Source: Lysobacterales bacterium (lineage in GTDB: Bacteria; Pseudomonadota; Gammaproteobacteria; Xanthomonadales; Rhodanobacteraceae). From it: a stretch of DNA of 64,000 bases. A program made the position numbers and the translations under genes. Under the pieces are notes generated by a model. The model was not told where the DNA came from and ran no database searches. It saw only the letters and a list, made by a program, of their open reading frames with translations. Where the stretch lies: NCBI GenBank assembly GCA_017305135.1, contig JAFKNA010000013.1:48135-112134 (forward strand), written 5' to 3'. Of the stretch, positions 43,002 through 51,904 are shown piece by piece. The stretch's first letter is position 1. Every line of letters begins with the position of its first letter.

Positions 43002-43934
43002 TCAGTGGCCCGCCCGGGCCACCGCGGCGGCGAGGATCGCGCCGGCGCCGTGCTCCAGCAGCCGCCCGGCCACCGCCATGCCGAGCGAATCCGGATCGTC
43101 CGCGCCGCCCTGCGCCTCGGCGCGGACCAGGCGACCGCTTTCCGCATCGCCGACCAGGCCCCACAGGTGCAGGCCGTCCTCGGCCTCGACCGCGTAGCCC
43201 GCCACCGGCACGCTGCAGCTCCCGTGCAGGCGCCGGTTCATGGCGCGCTCGGCGGCCACGCAGCGGTGCGTGGAGGCGTCGTCGAGCACGCCGGTCAAGG
43301 CGATCGTCCGCGCGTCGCCGGCCCGGCATTCGATGGCGATCGCTCCTTGCGCCACCGCCGGCAGCCAGTCCGGCGGCAGCAGGCGCGAGGCGATGCGATC
43401 ACCGAGCCCGAGCCGCGCCAGCCCCGCGCAGGCGAGGACGATGGCGTCGTACTCGCCGGCGTCGAGCTTGGCGAGCCGCGTGTTGACATTGCCGCGCAGG
43501 TCGAGCAGGACCAGGTCCGGCCGATGCGCGCGCAGCTGCGCCTGACGCCGCAGCGATGAGGTGCCGACCCGCGCCGCCGGCGGCAACCGGTCGAGCCGCT
43601 GGAAGCCGTTGCTGACGAAGGCGTCGGCGGGATCGGCGCGCTGCAGGATCGCCGACAGCACGAAACCGTCCTCCAGCTGCATCGGCACGTCCTTGCAGGA
43701 ATGCACGGCGAGATCGGCGCGGCCCTCCTGCATGGCGACCTCCAGCTCCTTGAGGAACAGGCCCTTGCCGCCGATGCTGGCGAGCGGCCGGTCCAGCACG
43801 CGATCGCCCTGGGTGGTCATCGGCACCAGCTCGACGGCGAGATCCGGGTGCGCGGCACGCAGCCGGTCGGCCACGTGTTCGGCCTGCCACAGCGCAAGCG
43901 CGCTCTTGCGGGTGGCGATGCGAAGGGTGTGCAT
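43002..43934 (-). CDS. hemC: Hydroxymethylbilane synthase (porphobilinogen deaminase)
   Basis: A 310-residue heme-pathway enzyme joining four porphobilinogens into the linear tetrapyrrole. Key parts are '[20 protein letters not shown]' at the N-terminus, the catalytic Asp in '[12 protein letters not shown]', '[13 protein letters not shown]', and the dipyrromethane cofactor Cys in '[13 protein letters not shown]'. It lies downstream of the AlgZ/AlgR-like pair on the same strand, as in Pseudomonas. No hemD follows; the next gene is convergent. Confidence 0.95.
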   Translation of the reverse strand: MHTLRIATRKSALALWQAEHVADRLRAAHPDLAVELVPMTTQGDRVLDRPLASIGGKGLFLKELEVAMQEGRADLAVHSCKDVPMQLEDGFVLSAILQRADPADAFVSNGFQRLDRLPPAARVGTSSLRRQAQLRAHRPDLVLLDLRGNVNTRLAKLDAGEYDAIVLACAGLARLGLGDRIASRLLPPDWLPAVAQGAIAIECRAGDARTIALTGVLDDASTHRCVAAERAMNRRLHGSCSVPVAGYAVEAEDGLHLWGLVGDAESGRLVRAEAQGGADDPDSLGMAVAGRLLEHGAGAILAAAVARAGH

Positions 43935-44064
43935 GGGGCGATTATCGTGCCGCCGCGCCGCGGCGGCCAGCGGCGGGGTTGCAGATGCGTGGAGAGGAAC
44001 AGCGGCCGGTCAGGAGACCGGCCCTTCCGGGAGACGGCGCCCCTCAGCTCTCAGCCCTGAAACG

Positions 44065-44790
44065 CTACATCGCCCGCAGCATGGCGCGCAGCGCTGGCAG
44101 GTTGCGGCGGCTGACTTCCAGTTCCACGTCGTGGCCGGCGATCTTCGCCACGACGCGTCCGTCGGCGCTGCGATGGAGGCCGGAAAGGCGCGCGCGAGCC
44201 ACCAGGCAGTTGCGGTGGATGCGCACGAAGCGTTCCGCGAATTCGTCCTCCAGCGCCTTGAGGGATTCCTCGATCAGCACCTCGCCGCCTTCGTGATGCA
44301 CGACCACGTACTTGTCCTCGGCGAGGAGATAGTGGATGTCGGCGACCGGCACCAGCAGCAGGTTGCCGCGCACGCGCACGCAGAGGTGGCTGCGCCGTTC
44401 GCGGGGGATCGCGTGCTGCATGTGCCCGGGCCGCGCCCAGCGTTGCGCCTTGTCGAGCGCGGCGCGCAGGCGCTCCTCGCGCACCGGCTTCAGCAGGTAA
44501 TCGACCGCGTGGGCGTCGAAGGCCTGCAGCGCATGGTCGCCGTAGGCGGTGCAGAACACGATGGCGGGCGGGTGCTCGAATGCCGACAGGTGGTGCGCGG
44601 CCTCGAGGCCGTCCATCACCGGCATGCGGATGTCGAGGAGCACCACGTCGGCGCCGCTGCGCGCCGCGGCCTCGATCGCCTCGCGGCCGTTGGCGGCGGT
44701 GCCGGCCGGCTCCACGCCGTCGACGCCGGCGAGGAGGGCGCCGAGGCGCTCGCGCGCGAGGGGCTCGTCATCGACCACCAGCACCTTCAT
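44065..44790 (-). CDS. LytTR response regulator (AlgR-like)
   Basis: A 241-residue protein: a receiver domain ('KVLVVDDEPLARERLGALL', phospho-Asp in 'VVLLDIRMPVMDG', 'DYLLKPVREERL') and a C-terminal LytTR DNA-binding domain ('HLCVRVRGNLLLVPVADIHY', 'FVRIHRNCLVARA'). The ATG overlaps the stop of the sensor gene. Location beside hemC and the domain plan match AlgR, which controls exopolysaccharide, type IV pili and virulence in Pseudomonas; targets here are unknown. Confidence 0.9.
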   Translation of the reverse strand: MKVLVVDDEPLARERLGALLAGVDGVEPAGTAANGREAIEAAARSGADVVLLDIRMPVMDGLEAAHHLSAFEHPPAIVFCTAYGDHALQAFDAHAVDYLLKPVREERLRAALDKAQRWARPGHMQHAIPRERRSHLCVRVRGNLLLVPVADIHYLLAEDKYVVVHHEGGEVLIEESLKALEDEFAERFVRIHRNCLVARARLSGLHRSADGRVVAKIAGHDVELEVSRRNLPALRAMLRAM

Positions 44791-45854
44791 TGCAGCATCG
44801 CTCCGGCCAGCCGCAGCCTCACCACGAAGCGTCCCCCCGCGGCCTCGACCTCGAGCCCGGCGCGCGGGCCGAAATGGTAATGGACGCGCGCGCGGACATT
44901 GGCGAGGGCGATGCCGTTGCGCGGCGGGGCGGCGTCGGGCGGCAACGGATTGGCGATGGTGATCGCCAGGCCTTGGCCGACGCGGGCGACCTGGATGGAT
45001 ACCGTCCCGCCATCGGCGCGCGGCTGGATGCCGTGGTAGACGGCGTTCTCCACCAGTGGCTGCAGCAGCAGGCGCGGCAGCGCGAAGCCGCGCGGCACGT
45101 CGGCACCGACCTCGATGGCGGTGGCGAGGCGCTCGCCGAGGCGGAGCCGCTCGATGTGCAGGTAGCGCTCGATCAACTCCAGTTCCGCGCCCAACGTGCC
45201 GTGGCCGTCCTCGCTGCCGAGCGCGGCGCGGAAGAGATCGGCCAGGTCCTCGACCGTCCGCTCGGCTTCCGCCGGGCGGCTGCGGATCAGGCTGGCGATG
45301 GTGTTCATGCTGTTGAAGAGGAAATGCGGCCGGATGCGCGCCTGCAGGGCTTCCACTTCCGCCTTCGAGGCGGCCTGCACGCGGCCGCGCCATTGTTCCA
45401 GCACGTAGAGGTAGCGCAGCAGCGCCGCCGCGATCAGCGCCGCGATGATCGCGTTGGCGACGACGAAGCGCGGCGTTTCGCCCACGTCGACGCTGAGGCC
45501 GAGCCCCAGCGCCTGGTCCATGCGCGCGATCACGGCGCTGCCGAGGACGCTGACGAGGATGCTCGCCGCCCACGCGATGGCGACGCCGGCAAGCGGCGCC
45601 AGGCGCTGCAGTGGCGCGCGCAGCGAGCACAGCACGACCACGTTGAGAAGCGCCAGCCACTGCACGTACAGGCTGACCACGCCGAGCCGGGCCAGCCCGT
45701 CGGGCACGCCGGAGCGGGGCGCCAGCACCACCACGATCGCTACCAGCTCGGCCACCACCATCACCGCGAACAGGGTCGGCGCGCCGCAGAACTGCGGCAG
45801 GCCGCCCGCGGCCTCGGCCGGCCGGCTGTGGCGGATGGCACGGGTCGGGTGCAT
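44787..45854 (-). CDS. His_kinase-type sensor (AlgZ/FimS-like)
   Basis: A 355-residue membrane sensor. There are about four helices in the first 150 residues ('LFAVMVVAELVAIVVVLAPR' and others), then the LytS-type H box 'ALQARIRPHFLFNSMNTIAS' and an ATPase domain with the N box 'LVENAVYHGIQPRADG'. The canonical phospho-acceptor His in PHFLFN is present. It is coupled (ATGA) to the LytTR regulator downstream, a complete two-component system. Confidence 0.9.
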   Translation of the reverse strand: MHPTRAIRHSRPAEAAGGLPQFCGAPTLFAVMVVAELVAIVVVLAPRSGVPDGLARLGVVSLYVQWLALLNVVVLCSLRAPLQRLAPLAGVAIAWAASILVSVLGSAVIARMDQALGLGLSVDVGETPRFVVANAIIAALIAAALLRYLYVLEQWRGRVQAASKAEVEALQARIRPHFLFNSMNTIASLIRSRPAEAERTVEDLADLFRAALGSEDGHGTLGAELELIERYLHIERLRLGERLATAIEVGADVPRGFALPRLLLQPLVENAVYHGIQPRADGGTVSIQVARVGQGLAITIANPLPPDAAPPRNGIALANVRARVHYHFGPRAGLEVEAAGGRFVVRLRLAGAMLQ

Positions 45855-45891
45855 GGGCGGGAGTATAGGCCGCGCCGCGCCCGCGCCCGGA

Positions 45892-46569
45892 TCAGCCGGC
45901 CGGGATCGCGTCGAAGCGGGCGCCCATCCAGGAACGGAGGTCGGCGATCTCCTCCATGCACACCTGGTGCGCCATCGGATAGCTGTGCCAGTCGACCTCG
46001 TAGCCGAGCTGGCGCAGCGCATCGCGCGACATCATGCCGAGCGGTTCGGGGACGATCGGGTCGAGGCTGCCGTGGGCCATGAAGATGGGAAGTTTCGCAT
46101 TGGCGGGGTGGCGCTCGGCGGCGAGGCGTTCGGCCAGCGGCAGGTAGGTGGACAGCGCGATCACCCCGGCCAGCGCGGAGCCATGGCGGAGCGCACCGGC
46201 GAGCGCAATGGCACCGCCCTGCGAGAAGCCGGCGACCAGCACCCGCTCCGGCGGAATGCCGCGCTCGCCCTCGCGCGCGATCAGCGCATCCAGCTCGCCG
46301 ACCGAGGCGCGGATGCCGGCCTCGTCCTGGCGATCGGCGATCCGCACGCCGAGGATGTCGTACCAGGCGCGCATGCGCATGCCGCCGTTCACCGTCACCG
46401 CGCGCATCGGCGCATGCGGGAACACGAAGCGCAGCGCCGGCCAGGCACGGTCGACCAGTTGCGGCACCAGCGGCGCGAAATCATGCCCATCGGCGCCCAG
46501 GCCATGCAGCCATACCACCGCGAAGCGCGGATCGGCAGCGGTTTCGGTTTCGACGCAGGGAAGGCTCAT
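45892..46569 (-). CDS. Carboxylesterase / phospholipase of the EstA-APT1 type
   Basis: A 225-residue alpha/beta hydrolase. 'VVWLHGLGADGHDFAPL' is the oxyanion loop, 'VLVAGFSQGGAIALAGAL' the nucleophile elbow (Ser), 'MAHGSLDPIVP' the Asp, and 'YPMAHQVCMEEI' the His. It hydrolyses short or medium acyl esters or thioesters in the cytoplasm. Homology starts at ATG 46569; the longer open frame upstream was rejected. Confidence 0.9.
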   Translation of the reverse strand: MSLPCVETETAADPRFAVVWLHGLGADGHDFAPLVPQLVDRAWPALRFVFPHAPMRAVTVNGGMRMRAWYDILGVRIADRQDEAGIRASVGELDALIAREGERGIPPERVLVAGFSQGGAIALAGALRHGSALAGVIALSTYLPLAERLAAERHPANAKLPIFMAHGSLDPIVPEPLGMMSRDALRQLGYEVDWHSYPMAHQVCMEEIADLRSWMGARFDAIPAG

Positions 46570-46885
46570 CGCGCGCACGCCGGGTCGGGCGTGCCAGCCT
46601 GCCCAATCGGCGCGGCTTTGCCAAGCGCGCCAGTGTTCGCGATGCCGGAACCCGCGTGTAGGAGCGCACCCTGTGCGCAACCGCCGCCCGGTCCCCGAAG
46701 AATGGCGACACCGACGCTGCGCGCCCTACGAGGCCCCGGCGCCAAGAGCGGCCGAGCTGGGGCTCGGCCATTCCCAGGATCCGCCCCGAATCACGAATCC
46801 CCATCCGGCCATCCCGGGACTTTCGACCGATAGCGGGCGCGCAGCCAGCCGCTATGCTGGGGATCTTGCCTCAAGGAACCCCAGC
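46570..46885. other. Divergent intergenic region, 316 bases, no gene
   Basis: The region lies between the divergent esterase and S9 peptidase genes and must hold both promoters. It contains a short 'tgtaggagcgcaccctgtgc' dispersed repeat and a hairpin copy at 46752-46779. I see no convincing gene. Confidence 0.6.
46752..46779. repeat. Small hairpin repeat, copy 2
   Basis: Same sequence as 20933-20960 with one base changed (a for g after 'ctcggcc'). Confidence 0.6.
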
Positions 46886-49348
46886 ATGCGCGCTCTCCTC
46901 GCCGGATTGATCGGGCTTGTGTTCGCCCTGCCCGCCCACGCGATCACCATCGAGCAGGCCATGGCCGATCCGGACTGGATCGGCCCGCCGGTGACCGCCT
47001 CGTACTGGAGCACGGACGGGCGGAGCGTCTATTACCACCTCAAGCAATCGGGCTCGCCGGTGCGCGACCTGCACCGCATCGACCTTGCCGAAGGGGGCGA
47101 CAGCATCGTCGATCCGGCGGCGATGGCCAATGCCGATGCGAGTGGCGCCGTGTTCGACCGCAGCCGCACCCGCGCGGCATTCGCCCGCAATGGCGACATC
47201 TTCATCCGCGAACTGGCGAGCGGCCGCCTGGTGCAGGTGACGCGGAGCGCCGAGCGCGAACACGCGCCGCAGTTCTCGGCCGATGGCCGCGCCCTCCATT
47301 ACCGCGTTGGCAACGACTGGTTCCGCTACGACATCGCCACCGGCGTTGGCGGCCCGGCCGCGCTGGTCAAGGCCGAGAAGGATCCGGACGACAAGAAGCC
47401 CGATGAACTGGTCGACCAGCAACTGCGCTATTTCTCCACCCTGCGCAAGATCAAGGCCGACCGCGAGGCGATGAAGGAACACGGCGAAACCTTCGCCAAG
47501 GGCGACCCGACCCGCGCGCCGCTGCCGTTCTACATCGGCGACGAGGTCAGGATCCAGGGCAGCTCGCTATCGCCGGACGGGCGCTGGATGCTGCTGGTGA
47601 CCTCGCCCAAGGCTTACGACGCCGGGCGCCAGGGCAAGCTGCAGCGCTTCGTGACCGAGTCCGGTTACGAGGAGCAGGAAGACGAGCGCACCCGCGTCGG
47701 CCGCAACGATCCAGCGCCGCAATCGCTGCTGCTGCTGGACCTGGAAAAGCACGAGCAGCACGCGCTGGCCTTCGCCGACCTCCCGGGCATCCATGACGAC
47801 CCGCTGAAAGCCGTGCGCGAGGAGAACGAGAAGCTGAAGCGCGAACGCACCAAGGCCAGCGCGGCGGCGGACGCGGAAGGCAACGCCAAGACGGACAAGT
47901 CCGGCAAGGAGAAGAAGGGCAAGGGCGCCGGCAAGGACGAGCCGAAGGAGCGGCCGCTGCGCATCGTCTCGATGTCCGAGGACGGCGGCGGCGGTGGCAT
48001 CCAGTGGAGCGATGATGGACGCCAGGTCGCCATCCAGATGCGCGCCATCGACAACAAGGATCGCTGGATCGCCAGCGTCGATTTCGAGCGCGCGAGGCTC
48101 GTGCCACAGCACCGCCTCACCGACCCGGCCTGGATCAACTGGAACTTCAACGACTTCGGCTGGCTGCCGGACAACCGGACGCTCTGGTACCTGTCCGAGG
48201 AGAGCGGGTACTCGCAGCTCTACACCAAGGTGCCGGCGGGCAGGGCATCGCAGCTGACCCAGGGCCGCTTCGAGGTCTCCAGCCCCGCAGTGTCGGCGGA
48301 CGGGCAGTGGTTCTATGTCCGCACCAACATCGAGGCGCCCTACAGCTACGACCTCTACCGCATCCCGACCGCGGGCGGCGAGCTGGCGCGGGTGACGTCG
48401 TTGAAGGCGCTGGAGGAATTCCAGCTTTCGCCGGATGGCAGCCGCGTCGCCGTACAGTTCTCGAATTCGTACACGCCGACCCAGCTCGCGGTCGTCGATG
48501 CCGCCGGCACCGCCGCGCCGCGCGTCCTCACCGACACGCGCACCGCCGAATACAAGGCCATGCAGTGGCCGGCGCTGGACATCGTCGAAGTGCCCTCCTC
48601 GCACACGAAACAGCCGATCTACGCCAAGTTCTACAAGCCGAAGGATTTCGACCCGGCAAGGAAGTACCCGGCGGTGGTGTTCGTGCACGGCGCGGGCTAC
48701 CTGCAGAACGTGCACCTCGGCTTCCCGAACTACTTCCGCGAGCAGATGTTCCACGACCTGCTGACGGAGAAGGGCTATGTCGTGCTCGACATGGACTACC
48801 GCGCCAGCGAAGGCTACGGCCGCGACTGGCGCACCGCGATCTACCGCAACATGGGCCATCCCGAACTCGACGACCTGATCGATGGCGTGCGCTGGCTGGA
48901 ACAGTACGCCAGCGCCGATCCCGCGCGGGTCGGCCTCTACGGCGGCTCCTATGGCGGTTTCATGGCGCTGATGGCGATGTTCAACGCGCCGGACGTGTTC
49001 AAGGCCGGCGCGGCGCTGCGCCCGGTCACCGACTGGACGCAGTACAACCACGAGTACACCTCCAACATCCTCAACACTCCGCAAGTGGACCCGATCGCCT
49101 ACGAGCGTTCCTCGCCGATCGAATTCGCCGAAGGCTTCAAGGGCGCGCTGCTGATCGCCCACGGCATGATCGACAACAACGTGCTCTACGAGGACACCGT
49201 GCGCCTGCAGCAGCGCCTGATCGAACTCCACAAGGAAGACTACGAGGTGGTCGGCTACCCGCTGGAACGCCACGGCTTCGTGCACGCGGATGCATGGCTC
49301 GACGAGTACAAGCGCATCCTGAAGCTGTTCGAGATGAACCTGAAGTAG
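46886..49348 (+). CDS. S9 family prolyl oligopeptidase-like peptidase, secreted
   Basis: An 820-residue protein with a signal peptide ('LLAGLIGLVFALPAHAIT'). A beta-propeller domain covers about 30-590, interrupted by a Lys/Glu-rich insert near 320-350 ('KTDKSGKEKKGKGAGKDEPK'). The C-terminal alpha/beta hydrolase has the catalytic Ser in 'LYGGSYGGFMALM' (near 687), Asp in 'AHGMIDNNVLYED' (near 761) and His in 'LERHGFVHADAW' (near 796). It cleaves dipeptides or short peptides in the periplasm. It is the last core gene before the integron integrase. Confidence 0.92.
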   Translation: MRALLAGLIGLVFALPAHAITIEQAMADPDWIGPPVTASYWSTDGRSVYYHLKQSGSPVRDLHRIDLAEGGDSIVDPAAMANADASGAVFDRSRTRAAFARNGDIFIRELASGRLVQVTRSAEREHAPQFSADGRALHYRVGNDWFRYDIATGVGGPAALVKAEKDPDDKKPDELVDQQLRYFSTLRKIKADREAMKEHGETFAKGDPTRAPLPFYIGDEVRIQGSSLSPDGRWMLLVTSPKAYDAGRQGKLQRFVTESGYEEQEDERTRVGRNDPAPQSLLLLDLEKHEQHALAFADLPGIHDDPLKAVREENEKLKRERTKASAAADAEGNAKTDKSGKEKKGKGAGKDEPKERPLRIVSMSEDGGGGGIQWSDDGRQVAIQMRAIDNKDRWIASVDFERARLVPQHRLTDPAWINWNFNDFGWLPDNRTLWYLSEESGYSQLYTKVPAGRASQLTQGRFEVSSPAVSADGQWFYVRTNIEAPYSYDLYRIPTAGGELARVTSLKALEEFQLSPDGSRVAVQFSNSYTPTQLAVVDAAGTAAPRVLTDTRTAEYKAMQWPALDIVEVPSSHTKQPIYAKFYKPKDFDPARKYPAVVFVHGAGYLQNVHLGFPNYFREQMFHDLLTEKGYVVLDMDYRASEGYGRDWRTAIYRNMGHPELDDLIDGVRWLEQYASADPARVGLYGGSYGGFMALMAMFNAPDVFKAGAALRPVTDWTQYNHEYTSNILNTPQVDPIAYERSSPIEFAEGFKGALLIAHGMIDNNVLYEDTVRLQQRLIELHKEDYEVVGYPLERHGFVHADAWLDEYKRILKLFEMNLK

Positions 49349-49358
49349 TCCACCGCGA

Positions 49359-49388
49359 GTCGGGAGCGGGGGGACCCACGCTCCCGAC
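49359..49388. terminator. Hairpin between the S9 peptidase and intI
   Basis: Perfect arms 'gtcgggagcg' and 'cgctcccgac' around 'gggggaccca', placed between two convergent genes. There is no T-tract on either strand, so the terminator call is weak. Confidence 0.4.
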
Positions 49389-49408
49389 ACGTGGCTGAAT
49401 CTCGCCAG

Positions 49409-50421
49409 TCAGGCCCGCCGGTCCAGCGGACTCACCACTCCGCTGCCACCACGATTCAGCACGTGCGTGTAGATCTGAGTCGTCGATACGTCCTTGTGTC
49501 CGAGCAGTTCCTGGATGGTGCGCAGGTCATAGCCGGCTTCCAACAGGTGGGTGGCGAAGCTATGGCGCAGCGTATGCGCGCCAACCGGCTTGAGGATACC
49601 GACCGTTCGGCACGCCCGCTTGAGGGCACGCGACAGGATTGCATCGTCGAAATGGTGGCGTCGTTCACGGCCGTCCAGCGGATCGCGCGAGCGATGCACC
49701 GCTGAGAATACGAATTGCAGCCAAACTCGCGTGCCGCGCCAGCGTACTTGCGGGCCAGTGCGTGCAGTAACCTTGCCTCGCCGCAGCCTTCGGCGAGATC
49801 ACCGCGGTGCAGGACGCGCGCACGCTCCACCTCGCGCTGCAACGGCTCGGCGAGTACGCGCGGCAACACGGTGCGGCGGTCCTTGTTGCCCTTGCCCTCG
49901 CGCACGATGATTTCGTTGCGCGCAAAAGCCACATCCTTGACACGCAGTCGCAGACATTCCATCAGCCGCATCCCGGTTCCGTACAACAGGCTGGCCACCA
50001 ACCACGGGCGACCCTCCATGGCTGCCAGCACGCGCTCGACTTCCTGCTGCGACAACACCGTCGGCACGCGACGCGGCCGTTTGGCGCGCACCACGTTGTC
50101 CATCCATGGCAAGCTGATGCCGAGCACCTCGCGATACAGGAACAGCAACGCCGACAAGGCCTGGTTCTGCGTCGCCGCCGCGACATTCCGGCGCACCGCA
50201 AGCTCACTCAGGAACTGCTCGACTTCCACCCCGCCGAGTTCACGCGGATGACGCTTTCCATGGGCAAGGATGAACCGCCGGATCCAGCCTGTGTAGGCCT
50301 GTTCGGTACGCATACTGTAGTGCTTGGCCCGGATGCGGCTGCGTACCATGTCCATCAAGCGCGGCGGGCGACCCTCGCCCATCGTCTCCGTTACGCCGCT
50401 GCTTGCAAGCCCGTATTCCAT
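49409..50421 (-). pseudogene. intI: Integron integrase IntI, frameshifted
   Basis: A tyrosine recombinase of integron type, 337 residues if repaired. The first frame covers the N-terminal core-binding domain ('AKHYSMRTEQAYTGWIRRFI'), the catalytic Arg in 'LYGTGMRLMECLRLRVKD', the Lys in 'GKGNKDRRTVLP' and the start of the IntI-specific insert ('[15 protein letters not shown]'). One C is missing near 49718 (a Trp codon TGG reads TG). The second frame then gives '[20 protein letters not shown]', '[17 protein letters not shown]' (His and Tyr nucleophile) and '[12 protein letters not shown]'. As read, the protein would lose the nucleophile and be inactive. The start is uncertain; ATG 50454 is possible. 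It is divergent from array B. Confidence 0.85.
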
Positions 50422-50473
50422 TACACCCTCACCTCGCACGGATATCGCGGACATCTTCAGCTCGGACAGCTCG

Positions 50474-50579
50474 TGTCGCCACCGGCAAGCTCTTGTGTTT
50501 CTATAGGAAATTCGCTTGACCGGACCGACGACGTGTCGGACGATCGGCGCTGGGCCCCGGGTTGGGGTGCTATATCTAG
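50474..50579 (+). other. attI: Integron attI site, right copy
   Basis: The region between the divergent intI start and the first cassette of array B. The crossover is after G50579 ('gttaggg'). It is 104 of 106 identical to window positions 1-106, and both copies head a rightward cassette array. Confidence 0.82.
50516..50544 (+). promoter_or_regulatory. Candidate cassette promoter Pc
   Basis: 'ttgacc' (50516-50521), a 17-base spacer and 'gacgat' (50539-50544), pointing into array B. Both hexamers are kept in the left attI copy. The -10 match is only three of six, so this is tentative. Confidence 0.35.
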
Positions 50580-50589
50580 TTAGGGTGCC

Positions 50590-51396
50590 ATGACAGTTCA
50601 AGGGGGAGCTGTGGTGAAGAATCAGCCTTATGATTTCACTGAGCATTTTCGAGACTTCGTGTTCATGCCGAAGTTTGATGAAGCAATTGAGAGCTTGGCG
50701 GGTCTCGCTGAGCCTGAAGATTGGAACTACAAGCACACTGCGGCCCAACACGCGAAGCCAATTCTTCGGAATTACCTGACGTACACGTACCGTCGGGTCG
50801 CGGAAGAAAAGAAAATTGGTATCACCTCAGATGAGGATTACGCGTGCTTTAACCTAGGATTGATCACGCCTACACAAGAACCAATCTATGCCTTGTTCTC
50901 AAAGAACAAGCTGGATAATGTTCCACACTACTGGCACTTCTGGCGCTTCTGCCGCCGCGGAGAGCAAGATCTAAATCGATTCTCCGCATTGCCTGATATG
51001 GCGCATTACTATGAAAACCCTGCCAATCTCGTTTACGACTCACGGAAAGAGCTTCGGGTTAATGTAGAGCACATCATCAGTGACAACATTGAGCGTTTTC
51101 CAGACGCCCTTAAAGCAATGAATCCGTTCGGACTACAGAATCTTGTAAAGGGTGCAATTGATTCTGCAGTTGAACGGGTTCGACGCAATTACAAAACTGC
51201 GATTCCTCAATACTACCAAGGCAACATCCAGCTTCTTTTGCCGCTCACCTTGCTCGATCCTGCAAAGGCTGACCTTGCTTTGGTCGCGGAGAAGTTCGGT
51301 GACTTCTATCGCGCTGCCACCTGTCTCACACTGGACATGGCGTACAACAATGCGCGGCAAGTTGCCAGACCTGACCGTGATTGGCTGGCACCCTAA
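50590..51396 (+). CDS. Cassette B1: DUF3825 family protein
   Basis: A 268-residue protein. The DUF3825 pattern is clear: 'CFNLGLITPTQEPIYALFSK', 'FSALPDMAHYYENPANLVYD', 'NVEHIISDNIERFPDAL', 'YKTAIPQYYQGNIQLLLPL' and 'LTLDMAYNNARQVARPDRDW'. In larger proteins this domain is found with OST-HTH RNA-binding modules, suggesting a role in RNA metabolism or defence, but this is not established. It is visibly AT-richer than the core, a sign of transfer. It is the first cassette after attI, the position best expressed from Pc. The stop lies in the attC. Confidence 0.8.
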   Translation: MTVQGGAVVKNQPYDFTEHFRDFVFMPKFDEAIESLAGLAEPEDWNYKHTAAQHAKPILRNYLTYTYRRVAEEKKIGITSDEDYACFNLGLITPTQEPIYALFSKNKLDNVPHYWHFWRFCRRGEQDLNRFSALPDMAHYYENPANLVYDSRKELRVNVEHIISDNIERFPDALKAMNPFGLQNLVKGAIDSAVERVRRNYKTAIPQYYQGNIQLLLPLTLLDPAKADLALVAEKFGDFYRAATCLTLDMAYNNARQVARPDRDWLAP

Positions 51397-51450
51397 CAAT
51401 TCATTCAAGCCGACGCCGCTTCGCGGCGCGGCTTAATTCAGGCGTTAGAA
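51391..51450 (+). repeat. attC site B1
   Basis: Bounded by 'ccctaac' (51391-51397) and 'gttagaa' (51444-51450); canonical stem. Confidence 0.92.
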
Positions 51451-51453
51451 CCT

Positions 51454-51849
51454 ATGCCAATCCTTTTGACGGAACACGAGTATGCGATTGAGGCTCGCAC
51501 CCACATGGAGTGGGTGTGTTGGATTTTTGGCTTAACAACGTTTTTGCTTTCGGTCACGGCTCTGCAATCCGCGACGCCGTGGAAAATCGCCCTACTTAGC
51601 CTCGGCGCAATCGTGCCAATGTATATTCATGCCTTTCGAAATTTCCCTCCATCCCTGTATGCTCTGAGGCAGCTAGCCAAAGAGGGCAACGTGGAGGCCA
51701 AAAGTTTGTCGGCACTCCTCGAGAAGAAGTATCATGGCTGGTCTGCCGTTAGTAGATCGGCTATTGCGTGGATCTCCTTGGCGGTATATGCATCTGTATT
51801 GTTTAGCAGCGTAAAGCCGTTCTCATACATTTTGTGGTTTCGGTTCTAA
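51454..51849 (+). CDS. Cassette B2: small membrane protein, unknown
   Basis: A 131-residue protein with about three membrane helices: 'WVCWIFGLTTFLLSVTAL', 'WKIALLSLGAIVPMYIHAF' and, near the end, 'AIAWISLAVYASVLF'. A helical, charged loop lies between them ('LRQLAKEGNVEAKSLSALLE'). I recognise no family. It starts three bases after the attC core and the stop is inside the next attC. Codon use is AT-richer than in the core. Confidence 0.7.
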   Translation: MPILLTEHEYAIEARTHMEWVCWIFGLTTFLLSVTALQSATPWKIALLSLGAIVPMYIHAFRNFPPSLYALRQLAKEGNVEAKSLSALLEKKYHGWSAVSRSAIAWISLAVYASVLFSSVKPFSYILWFRF

Positions 51850-51901
51850 CTAATCATTCCAGCGGACGCGCTGCGCACGCCGCTAAATTCAGACGTTAGT
51901 T
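51844..51901 (+). repeat. attC site B2
   Basis: Bounded by 'ttctaac' (51844-51850) and 'gttagtt' (51895-51901). The stem variant 'gcggacgcgctgcgcacgcc' is related to A3. Confidence 0.88.
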
Positions 51902-51904
51902 GGC

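Noticed and set aside
44004-44023. Hairpin after the LytTR gene as a terminator
   Set aside because: Arms of seven bases with no T-tract on either strand; too weak to call.
49409-50421. The recombinase as XerC/XerD or a phage integrase
   Set aside because: It has the integron-specific insert between the Lys and His-x-x-Arg regions, a C-terminus ending in VVSPLDRRA, and an adjacent attI and attC array.
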